DNA from: Gammaproteobacteria bacterium
GTDB taxonomy: Bacteria > Pseudomonadota > Gammaproteobacteria > Immundisolibacterales > Immundisolibacteraceae
Length of the DNA: 5,171 nucleotides
Assembly: GCA_003645395.1 (NCBI GenBank)
Contig: QNFC01000144.1
Location: forward strand, 1 to 5,171
Direction of reading: 5' to 3'
Part shown: positions 3,806 to 5,171 of the stretch, in pieces
Layout of the letters: every line of letters starts with the position of its first letter
Numbering within the stretch: the first letter of the stretch is position 1
Position numbers and translations under genes: made by a program
Notes under the pieces: generated by a model
What the model saw: the letters and a program-made list of their open reading frames with translations, nothing else
Databases searched by the model: none
What the model was told of the DNA's origin: nothing

Positions 3806-5171
3806 TCACCGCTTGGCCCGCATCTTCGAGGTTTTCGGCGTCATCAGCTCACCCCAACGTGCGCGCACTTTATCCATCATTTCTGGCCGTGGGCGGGAGA
3901 TCGCCGGGTAACCGGTGAGCGGTTCGGTGGCGTCCATACCCATTTTGATAGCGTGTTTAGAATCGTACTTCTGCGCCGATGGGCCGATGGTGCAGGCACC
4001 GGGACCGGTGACGATATCTTCGTCAGCGTGAAACCTATTCGCCAGTGCCCAGAACACCTGTTCGTAATTGCGCGGGTCAACGTCTTCATCGACGACGATG
4101 ACGGTTTTCACGAGTCGACTCGTAAACAGCTCGTACATGACATGCTTGGCCTGCTCTTCGTAGCTCTTTTTCAGGCTGACAATCACGGTATGGGCATCGG
4201 GCGGGCAGTGGACATCAACCACCGTCGGTGCGGTGCCGTTACGCAGTTTGCGCAAAAAACCTGCCTCATTGCCCACCTGAAACAGCACATGGGATTCAGT
4301 AGGCGGAATACCCATGTAAGTGTATGCATAGATCGGATCTTTACGATGGGTAGCGTGCTGAAATTCGACCACCGGGAAATCGAGCACCGGCCCGTAGTAG
4401 CCGGGGTATTCCCCGTAAGGCCCCTCAGGTTCTCGGTGGTGCGGCAGCACTTTGCCTTCGAGCACGATCTCGCAATTGGCTGGCACCATCAGGTCAACGG
4501 TTTCAGCCTTAACCAGATCAAACGATTGTTCGCGCATGGCGGCAGTAAGTTTTAACTCGTCAACATCCAGATCGAGCCCGGCGACCTGGGACGCCAGATA
4601 AAGCATCGGATCACCGCCAATACAGACAGCAACCTCCATCGGCTGGTCCATGGCCTCGTACTTGTTGCGAATCACCGCGCCGTGCCCCGGCGGCATTGAC
4701 CAGAATCCGGTACGGCGGCCGCCACGTCGCTGTAACCGGTAAACACCCATGTTCTGAATACCGGTATCCGGGTCTTTAACGATCATCAGGCCGTAATTAA
4801 TAAAGGGCCCGCCGTCGTCGGGATTGGAGAGTATTTGCGGTACCAGGTCATCCAGGTCGAGATCGGCCTCGGCAATATGTACCTCTTTACACGGGCCGCT
4901 GGCGGCTAGCGGGAGTTCGTCAACTTCCTTCCTGGCACTGAGCTCGCCGTAAGTTTCGATTAGTTCATCTTCGCCACATTCGAGGGCCATTGCCGCCCGT
5001 TTGGTGGTACCCATCATGTTGGCCAGCAAGCGGTGGTTGTAACCTTTAATGTTGGTGAACAGAATCGCCGGGCCGCCCTGGTCGAGCATCTCCCGACAAA
5101 TTGCGCCGACCTCTTCAATCGGATCAACCTCGGCGTCGATTTGTACCAGCTCTCCGGCTGCGTCTAATTTC
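3806..5171 (-). CDS. UbiD-family (prenylated-FMN) decarboxylase, 5' end cut by the window
   Basis: 454 codons are visible; the frame stays open to the right edge through GELVQIDAEVDPIEEVGAIC, the usual UbiD N-terminal strand and helix, so the internal ATG at 5089 is not the start. UbiD-family enzymes carry out reversible non-oxidative decarboxylation of unsaturated or aromatic acids with prFMN made by UbiX. Counting from that ATG, N113, R118 and H136 (NMGVYR, PPGH) and E222 and E227 (EGPYGE) have the same spacing as N168, R173, H191, E277 and E282 of Aspergillus Fdc1; E178 is the likely third metal ligand. The enzyme should be active. The C-terminal half has the expected TVIVVDEDVDPRNYEQVFWA and PSAQKYDSKHAIKMGMDAT. 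The length fits a family of about 480-500 residues. The substrate cannot be read from sequence: it could be the ubiquinone precursor or an aromatic acid in catabolism, so I do not assign ubiD. No UbiX gene is in view. The cassette begins 24 bp after the stop. Confidence 0.93.
   Translation of the reverse strand, partial: KLDAAGELVQIDAEVDPIEEVGAICREMLDQGGPAILFTNIKGYNHRLLANMMGTTKRAAMALECGEDELIETYGELSARKEVDELPLAASGPCKEVHIAEADLDLDDLVPQILSNPDDGGPFINYGLMIVKDPDTGIQNMGVYRLQRRGGRRTGFWSMPPGHGAVIRNKYEAMDQPMEVAVCIGGDPMLYLASQVAGLDLDVDELKLTAAMREQSFDLVKAETVDLMVPANCEIVLEGKVLPHHREPEGPYGEYPGYYGPVLDFPVVEFQHATHRKDPIYAYTYMGIPPTESHVLFQVGNEAGFLRKLRNGTAPTVVDVHCPPDAHTVIVSLKKSYEEQAKHVMYELFTSRLVKTVIVVDEDVDPRNYEQVFWALANRFHADEDIVTGPGACTIGPSAQKYDSKHAIKMGMDATEPLTGYPAISRPRPEMMDKVRARWGELMTPKTSKMRAKR

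Noticed and set aside
3776..4555. Plus-strand frame of 259 codons opposite the decarboxylase gene
   Set aside because: The minus-strand frame carries all UbiD motifs with correct spacing, so the opposite frame is a by-product of its codon use.

Overview
The window (5171 bp) looks like an accessory or rearranged stretch of a proteobacterial chromosome, probably gammaproteobacterial and perhaps marine. That placement is an inference from protein style (FetB-like permease, UbiD-family decarboxylase, dienelactone hydrolase) and from mixed base composition. No rRNA, tRNA or marker gene is present to settle it. Every gene I can support is on the minus strand, so transcription runs from right to left.

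From upstream to downstream on the minus strand: (1) 5171-3806, a UbiD-family prenylated-FMN decarboxylase, cut at its 5' end by the window edge, with all recognisable catalytic positions present. (2) 3795-2560, a compact cassette. Copies of a 27-bp semi-palindromic repeat, facing each other, enclose one unrecognised gene (3732-2641). The gene encodes a two-pass membrane protein with an outer beta-rich domain, a coiled coil built from three identical heptads, and a helical TPR-like C-terminus. A second, collapsed pair of the same repeats lies beside it and contains no gene. (3) 2425-2003, a toxin-antitoxin module with an intact Unstab_antitox-type antitoxin and a ParE/RelE-type toxin that has an internal deletion plus a frameshift. 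(4) 1927-1160, a dienelactone-hydrolase-family protein with a complete catalytic core but no normal start. Its reading frame continues up into the toxin stop codon, which suggests the TA module landed at its 5' end. (5) 1159-861, 299 bp without a convincing gene, holding two sets of ~21-bp-spaced direct repeats, one of them resembling a transposase-binding end. (6) 860-123, a FetB-type ABC permease without its ATPase partner nearby, followed by (7) 121-1, the start of a VOC-family protein coupled to fetB by a ribosome-binding site inside the last fetB codons.

Metabolic genes (decarboxylase, hydrolase, metal-export permease, VOC protein) appear to be ordinary chromosomal genes split up by insertions. 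I see no evidence that they form one pathway. The element most likely to be undescribed is the repeat-bounded cassette at 2560-3795: a mobile-looking unit that carries a membrane-anchored coiled-coil protein and no transposase.
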